From NCBI GenBank assembly GCA_946902875.1, contig OX336337.1, forward strand, positions 1,364,001-1,428,000: a stretch of 64,000 bases of DNA, read 5' to 3'. The notes beneath the pieces were generated by a model, which was given only the letters and a program-made list of their open reading frames with translations, had not been told where the DNA came from and did no database searches. Below, piece by piece: positions 41,396 to 52,910 of this stretch. Within the stretch, counting starts at the first letter, position 1. The number at the start of each line of letters is the position of its first letter. Source of the DNA: Nematopogon swammerdamellus. Taxonomy: Eukaryota; Arthropoda; Insecta; Lepidoptera; Adelidae. The position numbers and the translations under genes were made by a program.

Positions 41396-41589
41396 TGTAC
41401 CTGTCTGTGATGAGAATTGCATGTTAAGACAAGCACACTTGTTTACATACAAGTAACATATTTCATCGCGATTTGTCCCTTCTAGTAATTATTTCGGTGT
41501 CTATGCTTTTATCTAAAATAGTATTTTCTGGTAGTGAAGTAATTTGACGTAGTGCATTTTACCTAATGTTTTAAGTGATTTCCGTGAAA

Positions 41590-41712
41590 AGGCTCCTGTC
41601 AGGCCGGCATGGCATTCGCAATCCCCGTGCAACACAGAATGTTCATGGGCATCGTTAGACACCTACTTGTAGGTGAAACGAGGCCGCATGTCTCGCTATC
41701 CCTAAAAAAAAA
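41590..41712 (+). mobile_element. Jockey/CR1-like LINE 3' end
   Basis: GCTCCTGTCAGGCCGGCATG to an A tail; the 3' UTR only. Confidence 0.72.
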
Positions 41713-41987
41713 GGACGTATAAGTAATTAAAAAAAAGTGGATTTTTTCTACATTCGTTTATTGTATCACCTTTCTCTCATTTTATACAAATTTAACACGC
41801 GATACATACACGACATGTATGTATAACTTTAACTATAGGTACATACAGATATCATTATTACATTCAACATTCAGTGGCGAACATTTTCAAACTAAGTAGG
41901 TACATTAATATCGTAAAACAATTCTGTATTCCCATTTACGTGCATTCTCGCAAAATTACTATAGGACTTTCTAAACAGAAATAAATT

Positions 41988-42343
41988 TTTAGGGTTCCGT
42001 ATCCATGGTATGGGAGCCTATTACAAAACCTACGCCGTTTGTCTGTCTGTCTGTCCGTCTGTCTGTCCGAGGGCTGTATCTCTTGAACCTTAATAGGTAG
42101 CCCGTTGAAATTTTCACAGAATATGTGTTATTGTTGCCGATATAACAAAAAATAATAAAAATATTAAAAAGTAAAAAATTCACGGGTGTCCCCATACAAG
42201 AAACTAAAAAGTGTATGCGCGCCATCCACCGAAAAGATTATGAAGTATTTTAACTAATACATAGATGGCGCGAGTGGCGCTGACCATGACATGACGATAC
42301 GGAACCCTCGGTGCGCGAGTTCGACTCGCACTTGGCCGGTTTT
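41988..42343 (+). repeat. Dispersed repeat R3, full length (reference copy)
   Basis: TTTTTAGGGTTCCGTATCCA to CGACTCGCACTTGGCCGGTT; has GTCTGTCTGTCCGTC tract and CGCCATC segments. No inverted ends or coding, so class unknown. Confidence 0.82.
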
Positions 42344-42812
42344 TAATTTTGTTAAATAAATTAGGCAGGTAGGTACCCATTAAATTTAATAAAAATTTTA
42401 CGATTAAAATTGAATAGAATGAGACAATATCTACATTATGGTAGCTCTTCTCAATCACATTGATTCGTTACGACTAGAAATATTTTGGCATCGATAAGGA
42501 CTCAAGGCCAATATGGCAACACTCTATTTACACCCAAAATATATAAAATTCTACTTACAACTAACAAATATGTATAGATACAATTTCATTCCCTAAGTCT
42601 ATTTACAATTTGTCATAATCAATTCAACACTTCAACCGTATCTTATATTTTAATTTCTCGAATCTCCCAACACTTCCGAATGAAGCATTATTATCGAATT
42701 ATTCAACGTTAAATTTATCTATGTACTTCGTGGGTATTATTAGTTGTTTATCAAAGTTGTTTATTAGTTTAGCGACGCACGGTATTTAATCAAATAAAAA
42801 AATACATTTATA

Positions 42813-43212
42813 CAGGGTGTCCCAAAACTCAACGTCAAGCGGTAACCAGGGAGTAGGCCAGTTTATGACAAGCCAGGGAAAAATAAAAAAAAAACATTGA
42901 GTAATTTATTTTTTTAGAAAATATTGAACTGAATATTTTTTTGGTAAAACTACAGGCATTCTGGTTTTATTTGGGATACTGATCAATAGCAGAGTTATTT
43001 ATAGGCTACCAATAAAAAAAAATTTACAATTATATTTGCTCTGTAGTGGTAGTACCTAAAAATGATGTACGAGAAATTTTCAACTTTTTTCAAAAAATGC
43101 TCATATCATAAAAAACAAATGACACCGATTTTTTTATCTTATTTTTCCCTGGGTAGTCATAAACTGGCCTACTCCCTGGTTTCCGCTTGACGTTGAGTTT
43201 TGGGACACGTTG
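42813..43212. mobile_element. TA-duplicating MITE, family M1 copy 1
   Basis: Element of 400 bases with inverted ends of about 75 bases (CAGGGTGTCCCAAAACTCAA at the left). TA flanks both ends (42811-42812, 43213-43214), as for Tc1/mariner relatives. The second copy is 57229-57622. Confidence 0.82.
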
Positions 43213-43227
43213 TATAGTGAGCGGGAC

Positions 43228-43345
43228 GGATCTCGGCGTGTCGTCGCCGCAGCGGGCGACCCGCCACGCGAATACACTATACAAGTACGGTGCGGGTGCG
43301 AGGGAGAACACTGACGAGCGCTGCGGCGGCGACACGCCGAGATCC
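43228..43345. repeat. GC-rich inverted repeat, 27-bp arms
   Basis: Arms 43228-43254 and 43319-43345 complement each other with one mismatch (CTCGGCGTGTCG core). The 64-base loop is also GC-rich. It lies immediately beside MITE M1 copy 1. May be a separate small foldback. Confidence 0.7.
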
Positions 43346-43494
43346 GCCCCGGGCATTATATAAACAAACAATAATAATAAAAAAATGCACAGATTTATAC
43401 GTAATTTAGACTATTGAAATAATAATACACAAACTGACCTAGTCTTAGCTGTACTTTCAAATTTGTCAAATAATTTCTGCAGTCCTTCAAACAT

Positions 43495-43590
43495 AATGTG
43501 AAGGTGCACCTAGCCGGCCGGCATGGTATTCGCAGCGCCCGTAAATATCCGAATGCCCGTGGGCGCCGTCGGACGCCTCTGCATTAGAAA
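43495..43590 (+). mobile_element. Jockey/CR1-like LINE 3' end
   Basis: CACCTAGCCGGCCGGCATGG with GCCCGTGGGCGCCGTCGG; short diverged fragment. Confidence 0.6.
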
Positions 43591-43879
43591 AAAATAATTT
43601 AGTTAAAAAAAATTACCATACACTTTAGGATTGTAAAATACGTATACAAATTAGTATTGTCTACGTAATTAAACTTTAACACGACCTTAAATACATTATT
43701 TACATTATATCACACAATATTCCCGCGGCTTCGGGCCTTTAAAATTACATTATAACGTGTCCTTGATTTTTGCACTTTTCAGGACTTTTTGGCACCCATT
43801 GTATTTCACTATGAAAATGTCACGGAATTAATCAAATATGGTCGCGAATACATCTTCATAATAAATATGATTATATCCT

Positions 43880-44280
43880 CCAGGTTACACACGTATTTCT
43901 TCAGGTAACACATACCCTTCGCCAGGTTACGCACACATTTCTCCAGTTTGCACACATGGTTATGGCACACTCCAGGTTACATGCGTATTTCTTCAGGTTG
44001 TACACGTATTTCTCCGGTTTACACACGTATTTCTCCAGGTTACACACGTATTTCTCCGGTTTACACAGGTATTTCTCCAGGTTACACACGTATTTCTCCG
44101 GTTTACGCACGATTTCTCCAGGTTACACACGTATTTCTCCAGGTTACACACGTATTTCTCCGGTTTACACACGTATTTATCCAGGTTACACACGTATTTC
44201 TCCAGGTTATACACGTATTTCTCTAGGTTACACACGTGTTTCTGCCGTTGAAACGCGGCATTTCTCCCGGTTACACACAA
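43880..44280. repeat. 21-bp minisatellite
   Basis: About 18 units alternating ACACACGTATTTCTCCAGG and ACACACGTATTTCTCCGGT. The 21-base period is seven codons, so frames on both strands stay open (KYVCNLE on minus, RISPGYT on plus). These are not evidence of a gene. Confidence 0.92.
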
Positions 44281-44430
44281 ACTCCTCCTCAGTCGAGATG
44301 GGTGATCGCTCAGTGCGTGAAGGCTCCGCTACTCCAGCAACAGGTCCAGGTAGCGTTGCCAGCCGGAGGTTTCGGCGGGCGCCGCCGCCGCAGGCTGCAG
44401 CGCCGGGCGGGCGCACTGCGATCGCACGGA

Positions 44431-44630
44431 TTAGAAAAGATGATTGGTCGACTTGTTGAGGGGGCCGAGTGGGTCGGAGAGGAGGTAGTTGGGGGGCGCC
44501 ACTCCTAGGAGGGGGAAGCCGGAGGGCTGTCGCAGCAGGCCGCAGCCTCCGGACCACTTGCCGCCGCCGCCCCCGCCGACACCCACTCCGCCCGCCCCGC
44601 TGCCGCCCAGCTCCTCGCACAGCTTGTTCA
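44431..44630 (-). CDS. Possible terminal exon of an unidentified gene
   Basis: On the minus strand a pyrimidine-rich tract and CAG acceptor (44631-44640) precede two bases of a split codon and then 65 codons and TAA. The peptide starts NKLCEELGG, has a glycine-rich middle, and ends GFPLLGVAPPNYLLSDP followed by LGPLNKSTNHLF. The hydrophobic, proline-containing tail is not simple sequence and reads like a genuine protein C-terminus. I do not recognise the family, and no upstream exon was found in the window. The 21-bp minisatellite at 43880-44275 would fall in its 3' UTR. It could also be chance open frame in GC-rich DNA. Confidence 0.35.
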
Positions 44631-44692
44631 CTGCAATGAGAGAATGAGAACGTTAGTGAGATTGCGATGACGTACGTTCCGTCAGGGGTAAA

Positions 44693-44778
44693 CAGTGGTC
44701 CGTGTCGCTAAAGGCCGGGGGCATTGGAAAAAGCGTATATGGACACTAAAACACTGGCTGACTGACTATAGTGAAAAT
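44693..44778 (+). mobile_element. RTE-like LINE 3' end, diverged
   Basis: GTGTCGCTAAAGGCCGGGGG and GGCTGACTGACT; old fragment. Confidence 0.45.
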
Positions 44779-44924
44779 GATTAGTGTGATATTATTTTCT
44801 TCATACGCCTAAGGACGACTGGAAGAAATCACTACTAGTTGTATATTTCTAATTGTTAGGTTTTCGTAATCCGCACGGAAGCTCGATGTCGTCCGCCTTT
44901 GCGCCTTATTACCTATAGCTTTTG

Positions 44925-45300
44925 CTCGCGCCTTCGCTCACGTAAATTTCATATTTAAAAAGAACAATGTAAGTAAGCCCGCTACCCCGTACCTTTATTT
45001 CGGCGCGCGTAACAATTCGGTTTGTATGAAAGTTACATCTTAGCGTAACCGGAACTGAATTTTATACTATACTGTAATTTTATACTATATAGCCTATATT
45101 GTGTCACGTGTAGCTAAATTTGCTTGTACAAATTTTCATCGAATTCGGATGATCGGTTTAAGAGTTATGGAGGAACATACATACATACATACAGAAAAGA
45201 TTTCTAAAAATCGTCAAGTTAGTTTTAGTATGAAAGTAATCATAATCAAAAAACAAAGTAATTTACTCCATGACCATCCCTTACAGATTTTATTATGATA
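44925..45300 (+). repeat. Dispersed repeat R4
   Basis: TTGCTCGCGCCTTCGCTCAC to CCCTTACAGATTTTATTATG. Non-coding. Confidence 0.78.
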
Positions 45301-46045
45301 ATGTGCTTGTTTATTTAGAATGATTTTCGAGCGATAAAGTATTTTCATCTATCTGTGCGTCTATATTTTCAAAAAGTAAAATAACAGTGATAGTGTCTTC
45401 CCTTTATATTATTATTAATACAGGAAGTTATGAAATACTGAAAGGGGTGATCGTGTATCCCGTATTTTAGTTATGAATATTTCCACCGTTCAGAACAATG
45501 CTGCAGTCGAGTAGCATCTACCTACATACTTACATGTTCTAATTATTATTACATTCAAATTAAATTTTCCTAAAATACGTAGAATCTAATTATAAATAGC
45601 ATGCAGGTAACATTTGGTGCAGTTCACTTCGAAAGCAATCCGCATTAGTCTCCCCAGTCTGCAAAGTTTCCACCCGCAGCCCAATTACCAACCTAGATTC
45701 ACGTACGTTCGGCGAAATATCACATCGTCTACCGCAATTTGATTATCCGTTAATTACCTAATCGTGTCGGCTCAAGCGGATCCGCCGTCCAAATTCAAAC
45801 GCGGTACAAAATTTGAAAACATGCATGAGTGAGCGAGATGGGAATTTCCTACAAAGCAAGGGTGAGTGAGGGAGAGAGAGAGAGAGATAGAGAAGAGAGG
45901 GGAATAGAGGAGTACCGACTGAAATACAAAACAAACGACAGTTAGCTGTCAAATTCGTTTTTGGAATGTTCGATGGAGAGGTGCGATGGTGTTAGTGAAT
46001 TAATTTCAACTTAATATCGACTAATGAGCGAAATGTCTGCTTTCG
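45301..46045. other. No gene seen; (GA)n tract near 45870
   Basis: AT-rich, with a short GAGAGAGAGAG microsatellite and no coding match. Confidence 0.35.
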
Positions 46046-46862
46046 CACTAGACGATAACGGAACGGTAACGGCACGGCGACGTTAAAAGGCGCCGTTAGC
46101 CGGCCCGACCGAAGGGAAGCACTGACATGGCACCAAGTTCACCCGGTGTTATGGGCTGACATCACGGATGTTGTAGGTGATGTAGCCAGCGGTGTTAGTT
46201 TCCATAAAAAAAGGCGTAGCAACACGAAGAATTACATATTTCTTTGTCATTTTGGAGAAAATTTAAGTAACGCCAACGGTTTCCTTTTAAGTAAAGTAAT
46301 CTGATCTAGACAAATATGGTTGAAAAACACCATCTGAAGAACTTCACTTGATATACAGACCTATAAACATGTCCCTTAACTTTTTTTTATATTGTTCTGC
46401 GAACAAGTTGCATTATAATCAGTTGTATTTTTTATGCATATGAAATATTACAATACCTAAATAATTGTTGTGGCGTTTGCTAATGGGATCATTAGTTTCT
46501 ATTAAATAATATTTTCAATTTAAATGAGAAAAGCAGCACAGAAATTTTGACGTAAGCGCCACGTCGTCGTTGAGCTTCCACACATGATGTCCTTTTTATA
46601 CTCGCGCATGTGCTAATTCGCTCTGTTTCTGTTTGACAGAAGTGAAAGGGGAAATTCACGGTCAGTCAATGCCATTTTATGGGCGCCTTCACGTCACGAC
46701 CACGACGCAGCAGCAGTGAGACAAAAAATATATGAAATACCGTAACAGCATTACCGTCACCGTCGCAGCCTAGTGTTCAAATGTTTTCTTACATTTGTGT
46801 ATCCACTACTGCCGTGAGGTGGTCACGTGACGTTAACGTCACCGTGCCGCTATCGTCTAGTG
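46046..46862. mobile_element. Probable DNA transposon remnant with inverted ends (~817 bp)
   Basis: Left end CACTAGACGATAACGG... and right end (reverse complement) CACTAGACGATAGCGGCACG match over about 35 bases, including GGCACGG(C/T)GACGTTAA. A SINE-A fragment (46090-46213) is inside. No transposase or clear duplication. Confidence 0.55.
46090..46213 (+). mobile_element. SINE-A tail half
   Basis: From AGCCGGCCCGACCGAAGGG to the A tail, inserted within the 46046-46862 element. Confidence 0.8.
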
Positions 46863-47381
46863 AGCAAGCAGCTATTAATTAAGAATCAACGTTATGTTTC
46901 TCAGGTGGAGCCGTATAGCGAGCTTTTGCCTGGTAACGTCCCTTAAATTTTTCCATGAAAGGTATCTAGGTATGTAAATCTTGTGGGCTGCACTGTACTG
47001 GTTAATTATTTATAAGTAGCTAGTAATAAAACATTGTGACTTGGGAAGTTTGTCAGTTCTTATTGTTTATTGTATAATTTCATCCATAGGTAGGTAACCT
47101 ACGATTGGATATGTATTCAATGCGAAGAAGAACTGACAAACAAACTTCGTAAGTCACAATGTTTTGTTAGTAACTTATAAGTATTATATTAAAGTAATTT
47201 ACAATAATTAACCTATACTACCGCTCACAAGAGCATTAATATTTACAGCATAAACATGAATACTTAAGAATCTGACCACCCTGCCTATTTACATTACCTA
47301 TATCTGGCATATAGTGTGATCGTCAATTTTAATACTTCATTTATCAAGTCACTTGTACTTTGAACTTAGTCTATACATTTA
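46863..47381. other. AT-rich DNA with a diverged inverted repeat
   Basis: Segments AACATTGTGACTT...GAAGTTTGTCAGTTCTT (47030-47060) and AAGAACTGACAAACAAACTTC (47128-47150) mirror each other, arms about 35 bases; probably a small MITE. Confidence 0.45.
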
Positions 47382-47672
47382 TTTTATTTTGTGGAAACTG
47401 ACACGGTTGACTACACCTGCAACATCCGTGATGTCGGCCCATAACACCGGGTGAACTAGCTGCCATGTCAGTGATTCTCTTCATTTCATGTCGGCTACCA
47501 CTGAAGACGGAAAACACGAACTATTTACATAGCCGTTTCGACCGAAGTTTCGCTCAGTGCGGTGGTACGAACCCGGGCGGGATAAACCCTACCATCTAGT
47601 AAGGTAAGAAGGGAAGGCACCTACAGTTTAACGTGGATTCCGAATCACGGTCAGCCTCTAACGGTCGAGTCG
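47382..47672 (-). mobile_element. SINE-A, head truncated, abutting SINE-C
   Basis: Tail to GGTCAGCCTCTAACGGTCG, then broken by SINE-C from 47674. Confidence 0.82.
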
Positions 47673-47673
47673 G

Positions 47674-47997
47674 TAATTAAAAAGAATAGTCCCACTGCAT
47701 CTCTCCCCGTGCATGTCGTAAAAGGCGACTAAGGGATAAGGACAAGATGCCGTGCTAAAGGGCGACAGGCTCGCCACCTCTCACCTTGGCACGGTACTTC
47801 CACCGAGTCATGCAGCAGGTGGGTCTTCGTGACTTAGCTTGATCGATTCATTCTGGTTCGAATACTTTGCGAAACGTGGTGGTCGGTGTTGTGCTGTAAT
47901 TTACCAGAGTACTTGCAGCACAACACCGATCGCTCTACTTACCCCGATTGTCGGGATTCAGCATGTATGATATGTATGTATGTATGTATGTATATGA
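47674..47997 (+). mobile_element. SINE-C, nearly full length, (GTAT)n tail
   Basis: AAAGAATAGTCCCACTGC to GGGATTCAGCATGTATGATA(TGTA)n. Confidence 0.85.
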
Positions 47998-48405
47998 TGT
48001 ATATACACACACGTGGCCCACTGCAGCAGAAAAGGCTTTGTTTATTCACCGGATAATTGCGTTTCGGCTGCGGAGTGACAATCGCGCTCGCAATTAGCGC
48101 AAATGAGCCGAACATAAAATCTGGCGCGGCGGCATCGGAGCGGGGGGGTCCGCGGGCGGCGGTGGGCTGGGGGAGGGCGGCGTACCTGGCTCTAATGTGA
48201 TTAATTCGCCGCGAGCTAGGAGCCAGCCCACTAATCCTTGCGATTACTTACTAAGCACACACTGCGATGTTCTGGCAGTTTGCGGAATATAAGATTGCCC
48301 GGCCAAGTTTCCACTATAGGGGTATATTCTTTGAAAATTATAATGAACAATAGTTGCACTTATAAGTTGCATTATTCATTAAAAACTGTTTAAATTGTGG
48401 GTCGT
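47998..48405. other. GC-rich patch, no gene confirmed
   Basis: 48120-48190 is G-rich. A minus-strand GCCAG/GTACGC looks like a splice donor, but all three upstream frames hit stops within about 35 bases. Confidence 0.35.
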
Positions 48406-48720
48406 TTTAGGGATCCGTATCCGTACGCCGTACGTATTACTAAGCCTACGCCCCGTCTGTGCGTCCGTCCGTCTGTCCTATCTATTGAACCGTAAAAGGT
48501 AGCCCGTTAAAATTTTCTTCGCATATTATGACGGATATCGTAACAAATAATGTAATAAACATTAAAAAAAATTTACATTAAAAAACAATAAGTAAAAAAA
48601 TTAAGAGTGTACAAGAAACGTATTTGTTTTAAAAAAAAATTATATTAAATTTTTTTGCTCTATCCTAAAAAACGGTACTAAAACATGAAACCTGGTGTGA
48701 TTATAGTGCAAAATAAAAAA
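48406..48720 (+). repeat. Dispersed repeat R3, diverged, 3' end missing
   Basis: TTTTAGGGATCCGTATCCGT onward with GTAGCCCGTTAAAATTTTC. Confidence 0.72.
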
Positions 48721-48894
48721 AATACGAGAGGTGTCTCGGGACACCCTGTTGGAACGAAGTTCCTTTCGTTATATATATATCATATATGTTTAGTTTTAAA
48801 TTTAATTTTTAGTACCTATTTGCTTTGTAACAATTTGTAATCTCTATAAGCGAATGTTCGCAATAAAGATTCTTTAAACCGATATTATGATGTA

Positions 48895-49120
48895 CAAGCT
48901 GTGCCCGCGGCTCCGCCCGCTCTCATATTTCACTTCACTGCTAACCTCATAAGCTATTTAGCGTGATAGTAAGTAGCCTATAGTTGATGGGAAGAATCAA
49001 GGTATCCGTAGAATTTTGTTTTATTAAAATCGGTTCAGTGGTTCTCGAGTTATAAGCGGACAGACAGACACTCAGACAGACAGAAAGCAGACGTTGGATT
49101 TTATTATAGGTAAGGAAGGA
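48895..49120 (-). mobile_element. Non-autonomous Helitron N1, copy 3
   Basis: Reverse-oriented 226-base copy, nearly identical to copy 2, again between A and T on its own strand. High identity suggests recent spread. Confidence 0.88.
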
Positions 49121-49202
49121 TTAAATAACAGGCACAAAGATATGATAACACAGTTTGAAAGTAATTAAACGAAAAAAAAAAAATTAATGACGTCTGTGTA
49201 TA

Positions 49203-49460
49203 CTTTTTTTTTTTTTTTTATGGAAACTGACACGATTGGCTTACATCACCTACAACATCCATGATGTCAGCCCATAACACCGGGTGAACTTGGTGCCACG
49301 TCAGTGCCTCCCCTCGGTCGTGCCGGCTACACTGAACTGGACGGAAAACACAAACTATTTACATAGCCGTTTCGACCGACCTTTCATTCAGTGCGGTGGT
49401 ACCAACCCGGGCGGGTTAAACCCTACCACCTAGTAATATAAGAAGGGAGTCATATCCCAT
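49203..49460 (-). mobile_element. Chimeric SINE (C/A), 5'-truncated
   Basis: Body nearly identical to 28648-28905, truncated right after the GGGATATGAC junction. Confidence 0.8.
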
Positions 49461-49621
49461 ACTGCAGTAATATACACACAATACACATAGACAAACGCTT
49501 GTGAACTCACAAACACACATACTACAGCAAAAGTGTCGTAACTGTCACACTTTTTTCGTCCTAGTTTTCATACGCCAAATTGTCTGGATTGTATCGCGCG
49601 ATAAACAACTTTTCGTTCCTA

Positions 49622-49706
49622 AAACCGGCCAATCACGTGGTGGTACCGAACCTCGATGTACCGAATCTTCGGTACGCGAGTCCGATTCGCACTTGGCCGG
49701 TTTTAT
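49622..49706. repeat. Dispersed repeat R3, end fragments in both directions
   Basis: AAAACCGGCCAATCACGTGG at one side and CGATTCGCACTTGGCCGG at the other; two R3 3' ends face each other. Confidence 0.6.
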
Positions 49707-49727
49707 ACGTACGCACGTTGCTTGAAG

Positions 49728-49945
49728 TAGAATAGAATAGAAATGCTTTATTGCACACAAAAACACAGAGATACACAAGACAGAAGATAACATACAGAAG
49801 AGCAATAGAAATATACAATACCTACTTCACACAGAACAAGAGAAAAGTTTCGTGCAAAGGCGGACTTATCACTTTAAGTGATTTCTTCCAGTCAACCTTT
49901 GGGTGATGAGAGTAAGTGAAGAATAAATATGGCAAGGGTAGTGCA
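49728..49945 (-). mobile_element. LINE 3' end with TAGAATAGAA tail
   Basis: AATAGAATAGAAATGCTTTA at the tail side, then GGCGGACTTATCACTTTAAG. Reverse strand. Confidence 0.62.
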
Positions 49946-50584
49946 GACGTTTGGACAGGAAAGTAATATATATAATACATACTTATACAAATATAGATAT
50001 ATGCAAATATATACATAGACAAATAAATACATGCTTATATAAATATATATATACATATAAGTACATATATACAGTATATAATGACATAAAATACATACAT
50101 AATACCTTATTCCACAACAGAGCAACTGCTAAGATAATGTTTCTTCAGCAGAATTATGAATTCTGAAGTAATGTTTCTAACAATAAAAGATGACTCCAAC
50201 GCACGTGTAAGCTAACATTTGAAGTAAAATTTGTCGCGACTCTCGCAATAAGCGCGTAAGAAGGAAACGTCACTCGAAATGAACGAACACGCCTGAGAGC
50301 TGAATCACACTAGGTTCGCGAAAATAGATTTTCATTAATTCAGGCGGAATTTCAAACGAAATGACCTCCTACGCATTTATATCAAGAGACAACGCCAGCG
50401 AGACGGAAATACGAAAGACAGTTAAGAACTTGACCTCAATAACTGACGCACTATTGTTAAAATACTTTATTTTAAATGTTTCTATCACACAATCTTCACG
50501 CCTGAGGGATGTAGGTTAGTAAATAAAACTCTAAATCAGGCGTGCACATCAGCTTAATAATTTATTTAATACCCACTACAATTT
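49946..50584. other. TA-rich simple sequence and AT-rich DNA
   Basis: 49960-50110 is (ATATAC)-like low-complexity DNA; its open frames are by-products. Confidence 0.5.
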
Positions 50585-50955
50585 TATTTTATGGAAACTG
50601 ACACGGTTGGCTACATCACCTACAACATCCGTGCTGTCAGCCCATAACACCGGGTGAACTAGGTGCCATGTCAGTGCTTCCCTTCGGCCGTGCCGACTAC
50701 ACTGAACTGGACGGAAAACACAAACTATTTACAGCCGTTTCGACCGACGTTTCATTCAGTGCAGTACTACCAACCCGGGCGGGTTAAACCCTACCACCTA
50801 ATAAAGTAAGAAGGGAAGGGACTTACAGTTTTACATGGAATCCGAACCACGGTCAGCCTCCAACGGTCGAGCGATCACCCATCCTGGTACTGACCGGCCC
50901 AGCGTTGCTTAACCATCAATAGTGACAGTGACTGTCTGCACCACTGAGCTATCTT
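50585..50955 (-). mobile_element. SINE-A, full length
   Basis: Includes shared core and 5S-like head. The outermost head bases are replaced by repeat R4 from 50960. Confidence 0.85.
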
Positions 50956-50959
50956 TCCG

Positions 50960-51067
50960 CGCGCCGAAATAAAGTAACACAGGAACGCAGCTCGGCCTAC
51001 TTAGTCATTTACTTTCATCTTTTTAAAACGAATTTCACGCGAGCGAAGCCGCAGGGAAAAGCTAGTA
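50960..51067 (-). repeat. Dispersed repeat R4, end fragment
   Basis: Reverse copy, CCGCGCGCCGAAATAAAG to AAGCCGCAGGGAAAAGCTAG. Confidence 0.7.
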
Positions 51068-51342
51068 TTACATACAATAATTTATCTCAGATTGCGTTCA
51101 TGTTCGCAAAAGTGTTAAAATAACCCACCTTGAATTGAAAGATCAGGCAGTGCACCTTGTGAAGTTCAAACCGACAAAACGCCGCTAGCCAGACAATATT
51201 AACGTAGGAAGAAGGTAATAGTTGGAAGGAGAGATTGTCTCATCGATCTCTGCGGAGGAGACTTATTTATATTTTCAACTCGCTAGAGCCCGGCCACGCG
51301 AGTAAATATCGTATAGAGTCCAAGCGTCATACCATCAATTAA

Positions 51343-51662
51343 GCGGCGGGTGGCCGAGTGGTTTGGGCATCGGCTTCTCATGCGAGAGGTCCTCGGTTCG
51401 AATCCGGTCGGCGTGTACCAATGAGTTTTTGCCCCTAACTAGGTGGTAGGCTCAAATTGTAGCCGACTGGGTTGGTACCACCGTCCTGGATGTAAGATGG
51501 CCGCATAGCAGCCTCGGTTGTGTTCTCCTCTAGTCCAGTATAGCCAGCAATCCAGGGAAGTCTCCGGTATGGTAATTACCTTCTCGGAGGTGATATTGGC
51601 TGGTCGCAGCATGCGCTTTGGCCCCTCCGACTCAGCCACCCATTCTGGATTACATAAAAAAA
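51343..51662 (+). mobile_element. SINE-B, internally deleted
   Basis: Intact head with both boxes, about 75 bases missing just before the core (after CCAATGAGTTTTTG), intact 3' half and A tail. Confidence 0.88.
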
Positions 51663-52169
51663 AATTCATTCAATTCAATTTATTATCTTTAGGTAACAAG
51701 TTACATTTAGGTTCGTCAAAATATACAATACAATAAGTTACTTAATAGTTCTTATTTATAATATATAGTTCTATTTATAATATATAGTTCTATGTGCTCC
51801 AAGCAAGAAATATAGGCCATCGTCAATCAACTGAACTACTTCGGTGATCAAATTTGTTATCACAATTTAAATAACATAAAAAAAACTATTAAAATAATTG
51901 CAAGAATAGAAATTCAATAACAATAACAGAATAAAGTCAAAGTCTAAAATTGTAAAAAAATTTAATTGTAATAATAACATATTTGTCAAATATTCTAATA
52001 ATAAAGATTAAACTGAAATAAAATACAGGAAATAAAAATTGTGAATCATCTTGTCAAATAATTATTTAGTTATTTTTATTACTTTTTATTATAGTATAGT
52101 AAAATATCTTTATTTATCGCGACGCGATAAATAACGTGCGCTATGTAGTAGTAGTCCTACCGACGCGTT
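51663..52169. other. AT-rich LINE-like 3' sequence, no gene
   Basis: TTCATTCAATTCAATTTATT follows SINE-B; ATAGTTCTATTTATAATATA repeated twice. No protein. Confidence 0.35.
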
Positions 52170-52532
52170 TTTAGGGTTCCGTATCCGTCGTACGTACGGG
52201 ACTCTATTACTAAGCCTAGGCCGTCTGTCGGTCTGTCTGTCTGTCTGTCTGTCCGTCCGTCTGTCTGTCTGTCCGTCCGTCCGTCCAAGAACTGTATCTC
52301 TTGAACCGTAATAGGTAGCCCGTTGAAATTTTCACAGAATATGTGTTATTATGGCCGATATAACAACAAATAATAAAAATAAGAAAAAGTAAAAAATTCG
52401 CAGGGTCCCCATACAAGAAACTAAAAAGTGTATGCGCGCCATCTAATCCAAAGATGGCGTGAGTGGCGCTGACCATGACAATGCGATATGGAACCCTCGG
52501 TGCGCGAGTTCGACTCGCATTTGGCCGTTTTT
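52170..52532 (+). repeat. Dispersed repeat R3, full length
   Basis: TTTTTAGGGTTCCGTATCCG to GACTCGCATTTGGCCG with an expanded GTCT/GTCC tract. Confidence 0.82.
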
Positions 52533-52539
52533 TTTTTAA

Positions 52540-52742
52540 CTTTCAGTAATTCATTTACTACACCCGTGATGTCAGCACTTAACAACTTTAAGAACTAGGC
52601 TCCACGTCAGTACATCCCTTTGGTCCTTCCGGCTACACTTAAATGAACGAAAAAATACGAACTATTTTCATAGCCGTTTCGACCGACCTTCGGTGCGGTT
52701 GTGTAAATTCGGACATATTGAACCCTGCCAGCTTTTAAGTTA
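52540..52742 (-). mobile_element. Diverged SINE-A body
   Basis: Recognisable TGATGTCAGC and CATAGCCGTTTCGACCGACC with many changes; an old copy. Confidence 0.65.
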
Positions 52743-52794
52743 AGCCTGTTTCACCCATGCCTCAGAATATCTAATTTCATGCGCTCAAAATAGA

Positions 52795-52910
52795 GACGGC
52801 GCTCAGCGGAGTGGGGAGCGTCGCGAGACAAAGCGGGCGCGAGGCAGTTTCCTCTTTACTAGAGCGGGATGAAATTCGCCACAAGGCGCTTACGATAAAA
52901 CAAAGCGAAA
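52795..52910 (+). mobile_element. LINE 3' tail as at 10550-10680
   Basis: GCTCAGCGGAGTGGGGAGCG, GAGACAAAGCGGGCGCGAGG and the GCGCTTACGA end match the 3' part of 10211-10680. Confidence 0.65.

Noticed and set aside
43901..44280. Repeat protein of KYVCNLE or RISPGYT heptads
   Set aside because: The 21-bp unit is a multiple of three, so frames on both strands remain open by chance.
48180..48260. Minus-strand exon with donor GCCAG/GTACGC
   Set aside because: All three frames upstream contain stops within about 35 bases, and no acceptor gives an open exon.
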